A stretch of 64,000 nt of DNA from an uncultured Bacteroidales bacterium (GCA_946185745.1 CAMHKQ010000006.1:26720-90719), one strand, 5' to 3'; counted from the first letter of the stretch, positions 15,668 through 23,477 are shown. Numbers and translations: made by a program. Notes: generated by a model from the sequence alone, not told the origin.

Positions 15668-17070
15668 TGAAGAAGTTCCTCCTGACCGGGGCTCTCCTGC
15701 TTGCAGGGATTTCCCTTTCCGCGCAGACGGCCGACGAAGTCAAGACGGGGCTCAGCCTCGGCCCGGTTCCCGCCGTCGCGTTCGATGCCGACAAGGGCTT
15801 CCAGCTGGGCGCGCTCTGCAATTTCTACGACTTCGGCGACGGCAGCAACTATCCCAATTACAACTCCAACACCTACGTCGAGGCGTCGTTTTTCAGCAAG
15901 GGCTCGAAGCTGTTCACGCTCTACCACGACAACAAAACCCTCATCCCGGGGGTGCGTATCTTCGCCGGCGCCACGGCCAACCTCGACAAGGCCATGGATT
16001 TCTACGGTTTCGGAGGCTACCGTTCCTTCTATGACGCCGCAAGGGTAGCTGCCGGAAGCGGCAATAACCCGACGGCCTCCTACTACTCGCCGTATTACAG
16101 GCTCGACCGCGTTCAGATCCTGGGCGCTCTCGACTTCACCGGCAACATCACCGAGCACCTGCAGTGGGAGCTGGGCTATCACCCATCCTATTTCCGCATG
16201 CAGAGCATAAACCGCGAAAGCATCAACAAGGGCAAGGAGGGGCTCGGCGTTTACAGCGAAGAGTCCACCCTGTACGACGATTATGTGAAATGGGGGCTCA
16301 TCGGGGCCGATGAGAGCGGCGGCGGCTTCTCTTCCGCCGTGCGCATGGGGCTGCAGTACGACACCCGAGACAAGGAAGGGGCTCCCACCCGGGGCATCTG
16401 GGCGGAGGCACACCTGATGCTCGCCCCCAAGTGGCTGGGCACCACAAACCCGTTCTACCGCTATTCCGCAACCTGGAGGCAGTATTTCCCGCTGATAGAC
16501 AATGATATCCTTACCTTTGCCTACCGCCTGAACTACCAGGGTACTTTCGGCGATTCGGCTCCGTTCTACATTCTCCCTTACCTCACCCGTATGGGGCGGG
16601 ATTTCGACAAGGACGGCATGGGCGGCTTCGATTCGGTGCGCGGCATCATGCGCGACAGGGTGGTCGGGCTCGACATGGGCACATGGACTGCCGAATTCCG
16701 CTGGAGGTTCGTCAAGTTCGTGCTCTGGAAGCAGAACATCGCCTTCGGCCTCACCTTATTCAGCGACGGTTCCATGGTAACCAGGGACAGGGACATGTCG
16801 CTTCATGTCGAATCCCCGGCGAAGCCGACCGACAAGCAGGTGCATGACGACCTGACCGCGTCCCCGGTGTCGGACTACGACAAGTACATGTCGCAGGGTC
16901 TGGCGAAAGACCGTCCTCACATCACCGTCGGTTCCGGCCTGAGGTTCATCATGAACGAAAACTTCATCATCGCCTTCGAGTACGGCGCGCCGGTCACGGC
17001 CTTCGGCGGCCCGCTCAAGGGCCAGGACGGCACCGGCGCCTTCTACATCAACACCGGCTACCTGTTCTAG
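15667..17070 (+). CDS. Omp85-family outer membrane barrel protein (surface antigen D15-like, no POTRA seen)
   Basis: 467 aa with a signal peptide (MKKFLLTGALLLAGISLSAQ). The sequence goes straight into alternating amphipathic strands with no POTRA repeat evident. Its second half contains RMGLQYDTRDKEGAPTRGIW and YLTRMGRDFDKDGMGGFDSVRG, resembling the conserved last strands and the gating-loop region of Omp85 barrels. It ends in a C-terminal aromatic (FYINTGYLF), as required for outer membrane insertion. Function is unknown; coupling to a BASS symporter suggests a role in uptake or export of the same solute. A 25-bp tandem duplication covers its last codons. Confidence 0.8.
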   Translation: MKKFLLTGALLLAGISLSAQTADEVKTGLSLGPVPAVAFDADKGFQLGALCNFYDFGDGSNYPNYNSNTYVEASFFSKGSKLFTLYHDNKTLIPGVRIFAGATANLDKAMDFYGFGGYRSFYDAARVAAGSGNNPTASYYSPYYRLDRVQILGALDFTGNITEHLQWELGYHPSYFRMQSINRESINKGKEGLGVYSEESTLYDDYVKWGLIGADESGGGFSSAVRMGLQYDTRDKEGAPTRGIWAEAHLMLAPKWLGTTNPFYRYSATWRQYFPLIDNDILTFAYRLNYQGTFGDSAPFYILPYLTRMGRDFDKDGMGGFDSVRGIMRDRVVGLDMGTWTAEFRWRFVKFVLWKQNIAFGLTLFSDGSMVTRDRDMSLHVESPAKPTDKQVHDDLTASPVSDYDKYMSQGLAKDRPHITVGSGLRFIMNENFIIAFEYGAPVTAFGGPLKGQDGTGAFYINTGYLF

Positions 17071-17098
17071 CAGCAACACCGGCTACCTGTTCTAGCAG
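17049..17098. repeat. 25-bp perfect tandem duplication spanning the omp85-like stop codon
   Basis: The 25-mer beginning CAACACCGGCTACCTGTTCTAG occurs twice head to tail (17049-17073 and 17074-17098), and a third imperfect start (CAGCACCGG) follows. The first copy encodes the final residues NTGYLF and the TAG; the second copy is untranslated. It looks like a recent slippage duplication that left the protein end intact. Confidence 0.9.
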
Positions 17099-17111
17099 CA
17101 GCACCGGACTG

Positions 17112-17135
17112 CCGGCCACGGATTGGCCGGTTTTT
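17112..17135 (+). terminator. Rho-independent terminator after the Omp85-like gene
   Basis: CCGGCCA-CGGAT-TGGCCGG forms a 7-bp GC-rich stem with a 5-nt loop followed by TTTTT. It lies 41 nt behind the stop of the barrel gene. Confidence 0.8.
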
Positions 17136-17148
17136 GTGGCCGGGACAT

Positions 17149-17181
17149 AAAAGAGGACGACCGTAATGGCCGTCCTCTTTT
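17149..17181. terminator. Bidirectional terminator between Omp85-like gene and aqpZ
   Basis: AAAAGAGGACG and CGTCCTCTTTT form an 11-bp stem around an 11-nt centre. The A-rich and T-rich flanks make it usable from both strands, which suits the convergent genes on either side. Confidence 0.85.
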
Positions 17182-17201
17182 AATCTGTGCAGCGGGAAGA
17201 A

Positions 17202-17873
17202 TTATTTCTCCTTGCTGAGGCATGCCCAGACGGGGGCTGCGAGTGCGCCGCCCACAAGCGGGGCTACGATGAACACCCAGAGGTCCTTCAGGGCCTGGCC
17301 GCCGGCGAAGATGGCGGGACCGATGGAACGGGCGGGGTTCACCGAGGTGCCGGTGAGGTTGATGCACACCAGATGGATGAGGATCAGGCTGAGGCCGATT
17401 GCGAGGCCTGCGGGCTTGCCGGCTCCCTTCTTGGCGTCGGTGGTGCCGAGCACTACGAGGACGAAGATGAAGGTTGCAATAACTTCTACGAGGCAGGCGC
17501 CCCACGGGCCGCCGGCATTGGCTACGCCGTTGGTGCCCAGGCCGCCGGTGAGATCGGGAGCTGCTACCACGTTGGTGAGAAGGAGGAGCAGGGCGCCGGC
17601 GATGATGCCGCCGATAATCTGGCCGCACCAGTAGCCGCAAGCGTCTTTCCAGCTCATGCGTCCGCTGAGGGCGACGCCGAGGGTGATGGCGGGATTGATG
17701 TGGCAGCCGGAGATTTCACCGATCGTGTAGGCCATGGCAACTACTGCCAGACCGAAAGCGATGGCGGTACCTACTACTCCTGCGGGAGTGGTGCAGCCGA
17801 GGAACATTGCGGTTCCGCAGCCGAGGAACGTGAGCACGAACGTGCCGATGCATTCTGCAAAGTACTTTTTCAT
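17202..17873 (-). CDS. aqpZ: Aquaporin Z-type water channel (MIP family)
   Basis: 223 aa with six transmembrane helices and the two half-helix motifs SGCHINPAITLG and TGTSVNPARSIGPAI. The pore-constriction Arg follows the second NPA, as in water-selective aquaporins, and the length matches AqpZ (about 230 aa). It moves water across the inner membrane. It stands alone, convergent with the Omp85-like gene and divergent from prfB. Confidence 0.95.
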   Translation of the reverse strand: MKKYFAECIGTFVLTFLGCGTAMFLGCTTPAGVVGTAIAFGLAVVAMAYTIGEISGCHINPAITLGVALSGRMSWKDACGYWCGQIIGGIIAGALLLLLTNVVAAPDLTGGLGTNGVANAGGPWGACLVEVIATFIFVLVVLGTTDAKKGAGKPAGLAIGLSLILIHLVCINLTGTSVNPARSIGPAIFAGGQALKDLWVFIVAPLVGGALAAPVWACLSKEK

Positions 17874-17928
17874 GGTGATTTAGATTTTAATGTGACGCCA
17901 AGATAGCAAAAAATCCTGAGAAAATAGC

Positions 17929-17936
17929 TACTTTTG
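17929..17936 (+). promoter_or_regulatory. -7 element TACTTTTG ahead of prfB
   Basis: TACTTTTG matches TAnnTTTG and ends 17 nt before the prfB ATG. The -33 box is not evident. Confidence 0.55.
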
Positions 17937-17953
17937 CACTCTAAAACTGAACG

Positions 17954-19021
17954 ATGGTAACGCAGGAACAGATAAAAGAGCTCAAGCAGCGTGCCGCCAC
18001 GCTGGAGAAGGTGCTGAGAATCGATGCGCGTCGCAAGGAGGTGGAGGAGAAGACCGCACTGAGCCAGGCGCCCGATTTCTGGAATGACCCGAAGGCGGCC
18101 GAAGCCTTTCTCAAGGAGGTGAACGGGGTCAAATCCTGGGTTACCGAGTATGACGCCCTCTGCAGCGCCGCGTCCGACGTGGACGTGCTCTTCGAGCTCG
18201 AACCCGACGGCGAAGACATCGACAAGGCCTACGCCGATGCCGTCTCCAAGCTGGAAGATCTCGAATTCAAGAACATGCTCGGCGCCGAAGGCGACAACCT
18301 GGGAGCCGTGCTCACCATCAATTCCGGCGCCGGCGGCACCGAGGCCAACGACTGGAGCGCCATGCTCATGCGCATGTATCTCCGCTGGGGCGAGCGCCGC
18401 GGTTTCAAGACCACCGTCACCGAGCTCATCGAGGGCGACGAGGCCGGCATCAAGAGTTGCACCATCTCGTTCGAAGGCGATTTCGCATATGGCTGGCTCA
18501 AGGCCGAAAACGGCGTGCACAGGCTGGTGCGCATCTCTCCTTTCAACGCGCAGGGAAAGCGCCAGACCACCTTCTCGTCGGTCTTCGTGTACCCCCTGGT
18601 GGACGACACCATCAACATCGAAATCAACCCCGGAGACATAGAGTGGGACACCTTCCGCAGCGGCGGTCACGGCGGCCAGAACGTCAACAAGGTGGAAACC
18701 GGCGTGCGAGTGAGGCATATCCCCACGGGTATCATGGTGGAGAACACCGAAACCCGCAGCCAGCAGGACAACCGCCAGAACGCCCTCCGCATCCTCAAGA
18801 GCCGCCTTTACGACATCGAGCTCAAGAAACGTCAGGAGAAACAGGCCGAGCTCGAGGGCCAGAAGAAGAAAATCGAATGGGGCAGCCAGATCCGCTCGTA
18901 CGTGCTCCATCCCTACAAGATGGTCAAGGACCTCCGCACCGGCGAGGAAACCGCCGACACCCAGGGCGTCCTGGACGGCGACCTCGACCGCTTCATGAAA
19001 TCATTCCTAATGCAGAACTAG
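17954..19021 (+). CDS. prfB: Peptide chain release factor 2
   Basis: 355 aa. RF2 identity comes from the SPF tripeptide in VRISPFNAQGKR, which reads UGA and UAA, and from the catalytic GGQ in SGGHGGQNVNKVETGVR. The protein is encoded in one continuous frame from ATG: near codon 22 the text reads GTGCTGAGAATCGAT, with no CTTTGAC slippery site, so the +1 programmed frameshift that autoregulates many prfB genes is absent. The fumarase gene follows after 6 nt. Confidence 0.97.
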   Translation: MVTQEQIKELKQRAATLEKVLRIDARRKEVEEKTALSQAPDFWNDPKAAEAFLKEVNGVKSWVTEYDALCSAASDVDVLFELEPDGEDIDKAYADAVSKLEDLEFKNMLGAEGDNLGAVLTINSGAGGTEANDWSAMLMRMYLRWGERRGFKTTVTELIEGDEAGIKSCTISFEGDFAYGWLKAENGVHRLVRISPFNAQGKRQTTFSSVFVYPLVDDTINIEINPGDIEWDTFRSGGHGGQNVNKVETGVRVRHIPTGIMVENTETRSQQDNRQNALRILKSRLYDIELKKRQEKQAELEGQKKKIEWGSQIRSYVLHPYKMVKDLRTGEETADTQGVLDGDLDRFMKSFLMQN

Positions 19022-19027
19022 CTTATT

Positions 19028-20668
19028 ATGGCAGAATTCAAGTACGCACCCATGTTCCAGCTCGGCGAGGACAAAACCGAGTATTACAAGATTCCCGGCT
19101 CCGAAAAGCTCGTTAAAAAAGTGAAGCTGGGCGGCCACTGCGGCTGCGGAGGCAAGACTCTTCTGGAGGTGAGCCCCGAGGCGCTCACGCTTGTGGCGCA
19201 GCAGTCTTTCCACGACTGCCAGTTCATGCTCCGCCGCGCCCACAACGAGCAGGTCGCCAAAATCCTGAGCGATCCCGAGGCTTCCGAGAACGACAAATAT
19301 GTGGCCCTGCAGTTCCTCCGCAATGCCGAGACTGCCGTGAAAGGCGTGCTACCGTTCTGCCAGGACACCGGCACCGCCATCATCCACGGCGAGAAGGGCC
19401 AGCGCGTCTGGACCGATTTCGAGGACGAGGAGGCTCTGAGCCGCGGCGTGTTCAACACCTACACTCAGGAGAATCTGCGCTACAGCCAGAACGCTCCGCT
19501 GAACATGTACGACGAGGTGAACACCAAGTGCAACCTGCCCGCCCAGATAGACATCGAGGCCACCCGGGGCGACGAGTACCGCTTCGTGATGGTGGCAAAG
19601 GGCGGCGGCAGCGCCAACAAGACCTATTTCTACCCCATGACCAAGGCCACCATCCAGAACGAAGGCACCCTGCTGCCTTTCCTGGTGGAAAAGATGAAGA
19701 GCCTCGGCACCGCGGCCTGCCCGCCCTACCACGTGGCGTTCGTCATCGGCGGCACTTCGGCCGAGAAGAACCTGCTCACCGTAAAGCTCGCCAGCATAAA
19801 GTATTATGACAACCTTCCCACCACCGGCGACGAGACCGGCCGCGCCTTCCGCGACATCGACCTGGAGGAAAAGCTCCTGAAGGAAGCGCAGAAGATAGGT
19901 CTGGGCGCCCAGTTCGGCGGCAAGTACCTGGCGCACGACATAAGGGTAATCCGCCTTCCGCGCCACGGCGCCAGCTGCCCCATAGGCATGGGGGTGAGCT
20001 GCAGTGCAGACCGCAACATCAAGAGCAAGATAAACGCCGACGGAGTGTGGATAGAGAAGATGGACACCAATCCTTCCGAGCTGATTCCCGAAGAATACCG
20101 CCGCCCCGGCGAGGGCCCGAAGGGCATAGAAATCGATCTTGACAAGGGCATTGATTCCGTGCGCGCCGAACTTTCGAAATATCCCGTGAGCACGCGCGTG
20201 AACCTTAAGGGTACCATTATAGTCGCGCGCGACATCGCGCACGCGAAACTGAAGGCCCGTCTCGATTCCGGCGAGGATCTCCCGCAGTACTTCAAGGACC
20301 ACCCAATCCTCTACGCCGGCCCCGCCAAGACTCCGGAGGGATACCCCTGCGGCTCGATGGGCCCCACCACGGCCAACCGCATGGACCCGTATGTCGATGA
20401 GTTCCAGGCACATGGCGGCTCCCTCGTGATGATTGCCAAGGGCAACCGCACCCAGGTCGTGACCGACGCGTGCAAGAAGCACGGCGGCTTCTATCTTGGC
20501 ACCATTGGCGGCGTGGCCGCGGTGCTGTCGCAGAACAGCATCCGCAGCATCGAATGCGTGGAGTACCCCGAGCTGGGCATGGAGGCCGTCTGGAAGATAA
20601 CAGTGGAGGACTTCCCGGCATTCATCCTGGTGGACGACAAGGGGAACGACTTCTTCAAGCAGTTCTAG
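19028..20668 (+). CDS. fumA: Fumarate hydratase class I, iron-sulfur type
   Basis: 546 aa, the length of two-domain class I fumarases. It interconverts fumarate and malate using an oxygen-labile [4Fe-4S] cluster. [18 protein letters not shown] is the N-terminal cluster-domain signature, and [17 protein letters not shown] holds further cysteines near the active site. The C-terminal domain has [20 protein letters not shown] and [18 protein letters not shown]. In anaerobic Bacteroidales it works in the reductive branch leading to succinate and propionate. It follows prfB by 6 nt, so co-transcription is likely. Confidence 0.95.
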   Translation: MAEFKYAPMFQLGEDKTEYYKIPGSEKLVKKVKLGGHCGCGGKTLLEVSPEALTLVAQQSFHDCQFMLRRAHNEQVAKILSDPEASENDKYVALQFLRNAETAVKGVLPFCQDTGTAIIHGEKGQRVWTDFEDEEALSRGVFNTYTQENLRYSQNAPLNMYDEVNTKCNLPAQIDIEATRGDEYRFVMVAKGGGSANKTYFYPMTKATIQNEGTLLPFLVEKMKSLGTAACPPYHVAFVIGGTSAEKNLLTVKLASIKYYDNLPTTGDETGRAFRDIDLEEKLLKEAQKIGLGAQFGGKYLAHDIRVIRLPRHGASCPIGMGVSCSADRNIKSKINADGVWIEKMDTNPSELIPEEYRRPGEGPKGIEIDLDKGIDSVRAELSKYPVSTRVNLKGTIIVARDIAHAKLKARLDSGEDLPQYFKDHPILYAGPAKTPEGYPCGSMGPTTANRMDPYVDEFQAHGGSLVMIAKGNRTQVVTDACKKHGGFYLGTIGGVAAVLSQNSIRSIECVEYPELGMEAVWKITVEDFPAFILVDDKGNDFFKQF

Positions 20669-20678
20669 GAACTGCTCC

Positions 20679-20763
20679 GCGGGTGTGTTGGAATTGGCAG
20701 ACAAGCAGGACTTAGGATCCTGTGCCGAGAGGCGTGAGGGTTCGAACCCCTCCACCCGCACCA
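20679..20763 (+). tRNA. tRNA-Leu (anticodon TAG)
   Basis: The acceptor stem GCGGGTG pairs with CACCCGC, followed by discriminator A and an encoded CCA. The anticodon arm CAGGA-CTTAGGA-TCCTG places TAG in the loop, reading CUN leucine codons. A long class II variable arm (TGCCGAGAGGCGT) and the T-arm GGTTCGAACCCC are present. It lies 10 nt behind the fumarase stop. Confidence 0.95.
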
Positions 20764-20774
20764 GAATTAAAACA

Positions 20775-20802
20775 AAAAACCGGCTCGAGCGAGCCGGTTT
20801 TT
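20775..20802. terminator. Bidirectional terminator between tRNA-Leu and rpsU
   Basis: AAAAACCGGCTC-GAGC-GAGCCGGTTTTT gives a 12-bp stem with a tetraloop, with T-runs on both strands, serving the convergent tRNA and rpsU. Confidence 0.9.
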
Positions 20803-20819
20803 ATATGATTGAAAGATAA

Positions 20820-21014
20820 TTAGTTCTCTTCCATGTCGCGGAGATGCTGTACGTAGATGGCTTTTTCCCTGGCCATTCTCTTCTTTACGGACGGCTTCTC
20901 GAAATTCTTGCGGGCGCGGAGCTCACGGATGGCACCGGTCTTTTCGAACTTGCGTTTGAAGCGTTTGAGAGCGCGTTCGATATTGTCACCATCTTTTACG
21001 GGTACTATAATCAT
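20820..21014 (-). CDS. rpsU: Small ribosomal subunit protein bS21
   Basis: 64 aa, basic, beginning MIIVPVKDGDNIERALKRFKRKFEKTG, the standard bS21 start. It binds the 30S platform close to the 16S 3' end. In Bacteroidota bS21 helps bury the anti-Shine-Dalgarno, which explains why the phylum ignores Shine-Dalgarno sequences. Its own mRNA has a perfect 12-nt Shine-Dalgarno, so translation is probably autoregulated by the bS21 occupancy of ribosomes. It is transcribed alone from a consensus promoter and ends at a shared terminator. Confidence 0.97.
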   Translation of the reverse strand: MIIVPVKDGDNIERALKRFKRKFEKTGAIRELRARKNFEKPSVKKRMAREKAIYVQHLRDMEEN

Positions 21015-21020
21015 GCTTTT

Positions 21021-21032
21021 ATCACCTCCTTT
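21021..21032 (-). promoter_or_regulatory. Extended Shine-Dalgarno AAAGGAGGTGAT of rpsU
   Basis: On the minus strand AAAGGAGGTGAT is complementary over 12 nt to the 16S rRNA 3' end AUCACCUCCUUU. It sits 6 nt before the rpsU ATG. I saw no comparable site in front of other genes of the window, whose leaders are AT-rich. This fits autoregulation of bS21 as reported for Flavobacterium relatives. Confidence 0.9.
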
Positions 21033-21045
21033 TTCTTTGGGGATG

Positions 21046-21076
21046 CAAAGGTAAGGTTTTTTCTTTTATTTGCAAA
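21046..21076 (-). promoter_or_regulatory. rpsU promoter (TTTG, 19-nt spacer, TACCTTTG)
   Basis: Minus-strand TTTG at 21076-21073 is separated by exactly 19 nt from TACCTTTG at 21053-21046, an ideal Bacteroidota sigma-ABfr promoter. Transcription would begin about 25-30 nt upstream of the start codon, so the leader is essentially the Shine-Dalgarno region. Confidence 0.85.
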
Positions 21077-21083
21077 TATTCTT

Positions 21084-21091
21084 TAACTTTG
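21084..21091 (+). promoter_or_regulatory. -7 element TAACTTTG for the small lipoprotein gene
   Basis: TAACTTTG fits TAnnTTTG and lies 37 nt ahead of the ATG at 21129. It is divergent from, and partly interleaved with, the rpsU promoter. No convincing -33 box was seen. Confidence 0.55.
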
Positions 21092-21128
21092 CTTTCAGAA
21101 ATTATCAACTCTTAAATCTCAAGCAGTT

Positions 21129-21494
21129 ATGAAACACATGATTCTTATGCTGTTTGCTTTCGTGGCAACCGCATTCATCATCACCTCCTGCGACCCCGGA
21201 AAGGCAGCCGTCCAGAAGTTCCAGACATTCTACGAATATCTCGACAAGAACTACGACAAACTTACTCAGGACCAGTGGAAAGAGGCAAGCGAGAAGTATC
21301 AGCAGCTTTGCGAGGAAGTCAAGACTGTCAAGCTTTCCGATGAACTCAAGAAAGAACTTGCCACCATCCAGGGCAAGATCGTAGCCAAGTTCACCCAGAA
21401 GGCAGGCGACGAAGTCAAGGGCGCCCTCGAGAGCGCAGGCAGCTTCCTGGAAGGTCTTTTCGGCGGAAAGAAAGAAGAGGCACCGGCGGAGTAA
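21129..21494 (+). CDS. Small predicted lipoprotein, helical, unknown function
   Basis: 121 aa. The N-terminus MKHMILMLFAFVATAFIITSC is a lipoprotein signal with the acylated Cys at residue 21. The mature part is charged and mostly helical (DQWKEASEKYQQLCEEVKTV; KKELATIQGKIVAKFTQKAG) and ends in a flexible EEAPAE tail. It resembles the short single-gene lipoproteins widespread in Bacteroidales; I do not recognise a function. It has its own promoter element and terminator. Confidence 0.8.
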   Translation: MKHMILMLFAFVATAFIITSCDPGKAAVQKFQTFYEYLDKNYDKLTQDQWKEASEKYQQLCEEVKTVKLSDELKKELATIQGKIVAKFTQKAGDEVKGALESAGSFLEGLFGGKKEEAPAE

Positions 21495-21513
21495 CAAGCT
21501 CCGTTATGGCATT

Positions 21514-21544
21514 AAAAAACCGACCTTAGCTGGCCGGTTTTTTT
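21514..21544. terminator. Terminator after the lipoprotein gene, shared with the sirtuin operon
   Basis: AAAAAACCGACC-TTAGCT-GGCCGGTTTTTTT forms a stem with a single A-C mismatch, flanked by A- and T-runs. It lies between convergent genes and can act in both directions. Confidence 0.8.
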
Positions 21545-22256
21545 ATTTGATGTTCTCGAGTTCCTCGATGAACAGTTTCATGCCCTCGGTGGCCACTGCC
21601 TGGATGGGGTGCAGGCGGCTGTCGGCCAGTCCGACGGGTTTCGGGTCGATGATATAAATCGGGGCGCTCGAGGGCGCGTAACGGTAGAGCCCGGCGGCGG
21701 GGTAGACGCTGAGCGAAGTGCCTACGATCAGCACTATATCCGCCCTTGAGACTATGTCGATGGCCGTTTCCATTTTGGGAACGGCTTCTCCGAAGAAGAC
21801 TATGTGCGGACGCAGCTGCACCCCGTTCGGGGCCTTGTCGCCCAGGTGCACGGCCGAGTATCCGACGTCGAAGACCTCCCTTTCGGAATAGCCGTCCCTG
21901 TCGTTGAAGGTGTTTTCGGGCCGAACCTTCGTGACCTCGCCGTGGAGATGCACCACATGGGTGCTGCCGGCGCGCTCGTGCAGGTTGTCCACGTTCTGGG
22001 TTATCACGTCTACCCTGTAATCCTTCTCAAGGGAGGCAATCAGCCTGTGTGCCTCGTTGGGCCGGGCTTTCCTGAGGTTTTCCCTCTCCATGTTATAGAA
22101 CTCCAGGACCTTTTTAGGGTTGCGGTACCAGCCTTCTATGGAAGCGACTTCCATGGGGTCGTAGTTGTCCCAGAGGCCTCCGTTGTCACGGTAGGTCCCA
22201 AGCCCGGATTCGGCGCTCACGCCGGCACCGGTGAGCACGGCGATTCTCTTATTCAT
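21543..22256 (-). CDS. Sir2-family NAD-dependent protein deacylase without zinc cysteines
   Basis: 237 aa. NAD-binding motifs are VLTGAGVSAESGLGTYRDN and VITQNVDNLHERAGS; the catalytic His is in VVHLHGEV; IVGTSLSVYPAA closes the Rossmann fold. The protein contains no cysteine, so the usual four-Cys zinc module is absent. In E. coli CobB the desuccinylase motif is Tyr-X-X-Arg (FYNARR); here it reads FYNMER, with Glu at the Arg position, so acyl preference may differ. The start overlaps the end of the upstream ATPase gene by 8 nt, so both are probably one transcript. Confidence 0.9.
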   Translation of the reverse strand: MNKRIAVLTGAGVSAESGLGTYRDNGGLWDNYDPMEVASIEGWYRNPKKVLEFYNMERENLRKARPNEAHRLIASLEKDYRVDVITQNVDNLHERAGSTHVVHLHGEVTKVRPENTFNDRDGYSEREVFDVGYSAVHLGDKAPNGVQLRPHIVFFGEAVPKMETAIDIVSRADIVLIVGTSLSVYPAAGLYRYAPSSAPIYIIDPKPVGLADSRLHPIQAVATEGMKLFIEELENIK

Positions 22257-23406
22257 CCTTTATCTCGAAGTAATATTTCTTTGCCCAGTATTCGAAAAGG
22301 GGATCCAGCACCACCGGCTCGTCCTTGTCGTCGAAAGTAATTATCTCTTTCTTGCAGAGGGCGTCTTTCAGGCGCCTGACGTTGGCGGAGGAGTTGAGGC
22401 CGTAGTGGTTGATTACCTCGGCCGAACTGAACTTCTTGTGCCCCTCCAGGATGGCCCTGAAAAGACTGACCTGGAAGGTGGTGAGGCCCTCCATGTCGGC
22501 TATGAAGCGCGGCTGGTGTATGGAAATGAGCATATCCAGGGCTTCCAGCAGCACCGGCTCCATGATATAGCCTTTGCTGAGGGAGTCGCAGATGGCCGCG
22601 AAGTGGTTGATGTACCAGATGTTGTCCTTGAAGAGCTTGCACACTCCGAGCATTAGGTCCCTTTCGATGACCTTTCCGCTCACCAGGAAACCTTTCACCG
22701 TGTAATCGATGATGTCTTTGGTGTCGATGCGGTTGAGCGGCAGGTGCTCGACGCTGCGGGTGAAGAGTGTGCGCCGCTCGAAGAGTTCCTTCATGGCGTT
22801 TACCTGTGACCCTATGAAGATGAAGGAGCAGAGCAGCCTGTCCTCGGGCGAAAGGGCCTTCATTTCGGAGTCGAAAATGCGGCAGATGCCGTCGCCGCCC
22901 TCGAAGAGATCGATGTCCTGGAACTCGTTAAGAAGGATATAACAGCGTTTTCCGGTGTCCCTGGCCATGCGCAGCGGCAGGGAGATGACGGCGCGAAGGT
23001 CGGCCTCGTCGGTGCTCCATCCGAGGGAAAGCACCTGATCCTGAGCCGCGAAGGCGCGGCTGTCGAAGACGAAGTGCGTGCCGGGGAGATACTTCTCCAC
23101 GGCGGCGGCATATTCCGAAGGAGTGGTGCAGAACAGGCGCAGGACGGTGCTGCCGAACCTCAGCATGAAGGCATCGGCGCTCCGCACTCCGAGAAGGGAG
23201 AATTCTGCCACCTCGAACTGCCCCCCGGCGATGCGCATGTTGTAGAAAGTCTGCCGTACGAGCGACATCTTGCCGGTCTTCGGGGGCTCGTAGATCACCA
23301 CGTTCTCGCCCTTCGAGAGCAGGTTCCCCAGTATGAGGGCCTCGGTCTTGCGGCCGATGTTGTGCTTGCCGGTGACGTATTTGCTGTAGATGAATGGTCC
23401 GTCCAT
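22249..23406 (-). CDS. AAA/STAND-like ATPase with C-terminal winged helix, degenerate Walker motifs
   Basis: 385 aa. The architecture is an N-terminal P-loop domain (about 15-230) and a C-terminal part that looks like a winged helix (SSAEVINHYGLNSSANVRRL), as in the archaeal-type ATPase family. The P-loop reads YEPPKTGKMSLVRQ: the GK is kept but the initial Gly and following Ser/Thr are replaced. Walker B reads CYILLNEFQDI, with Asn instead of Asp before Glu. It may bind nucleotide without normal hydrolysis. Partner function with the overlapping sirtuin gene is suggested only by the operon. The promoter elements lie just upstream. Confidence 0.75.
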   Translation of the reverse strand: MDGPFIYSKYVTGKHNIGRKTEALILGNLLSKGENVVIYEPPKTGKMSLVRQTFYNMRIAGGQFEVAEFSLLGVRSADAFMLRFGSTVLRLFCTTPSEYAAAVEKYLPGTHFVFDSRAFAAQDQVLSLGWSTDEADLRAVISLPLRMARDTGKRCYILLNEFQDIDLFEGGDGICRIFDSEMKALSPEDRLLCSFIFIGSQVNAMKELFERRTLFTRSVEHLPLNRIDTKDIIDYTVKGFLVSGKVIERDLMLGVCKLFKDNIWYINHFAAICDSLSKGYIMEPVLLEALDMLISIHQPRFIADMEGLTTFQVSLFRAILEGHKKFSSAEVINHYGLNSSANVRRLKDALCKKEIITFDDKDEPVVLDPLFEYWAKKYYFEIKDE

Positions 23407-23429
23407 CTCTGTAACATTTTTGTTCTTCG

Positions 23430-23462
23430 CAAATTTAACAAATTATTTTGCAGATAATCAAA
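23430..23462 (-). promoter_or_regulatory. Promoter of the ATPase-sirtuin operon (TTTG, 21 nt, TAAATTTG)
   Basis: Minus-strand TTTG at 23462-23459 and TAAATTTG at 23437-23430 are 21 nt apart and end 23 nt before the ATG at 23406. They interleave with the divergent rplU promoter. Confidence 0.7.
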
Positions 23463-23477
23463 AAATTGCTACTTTTG
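23447..23477 (+). promoter_or_regulatory. rplU promoter (TTTG, 19 nt, TACTTTTG)
   Basis: TTTG at 23447-23450 and TACTTTTG at 23470-23477 with a 19-nt spacer form a consensus Bacteroidota promoter. It drives rplU-rpmA and perhaps serS. Confidence 0.85.

Noticed and set aside
19349-20761. 470-aa minus-strand ORF opposite fumarase
   Set aside because: No family motif, and the plus-strand fumarase is intact; long antisense frames are common at this GC content.
21543-23406. Sir2 plus ATPase as an anti-phage defence pair
   Set aside because: The ATPase is not HerA-like, the sirtuin is a small deacylase type, and flanks are housekeeping genes; it is kept only as an odd pair, not called as defence.
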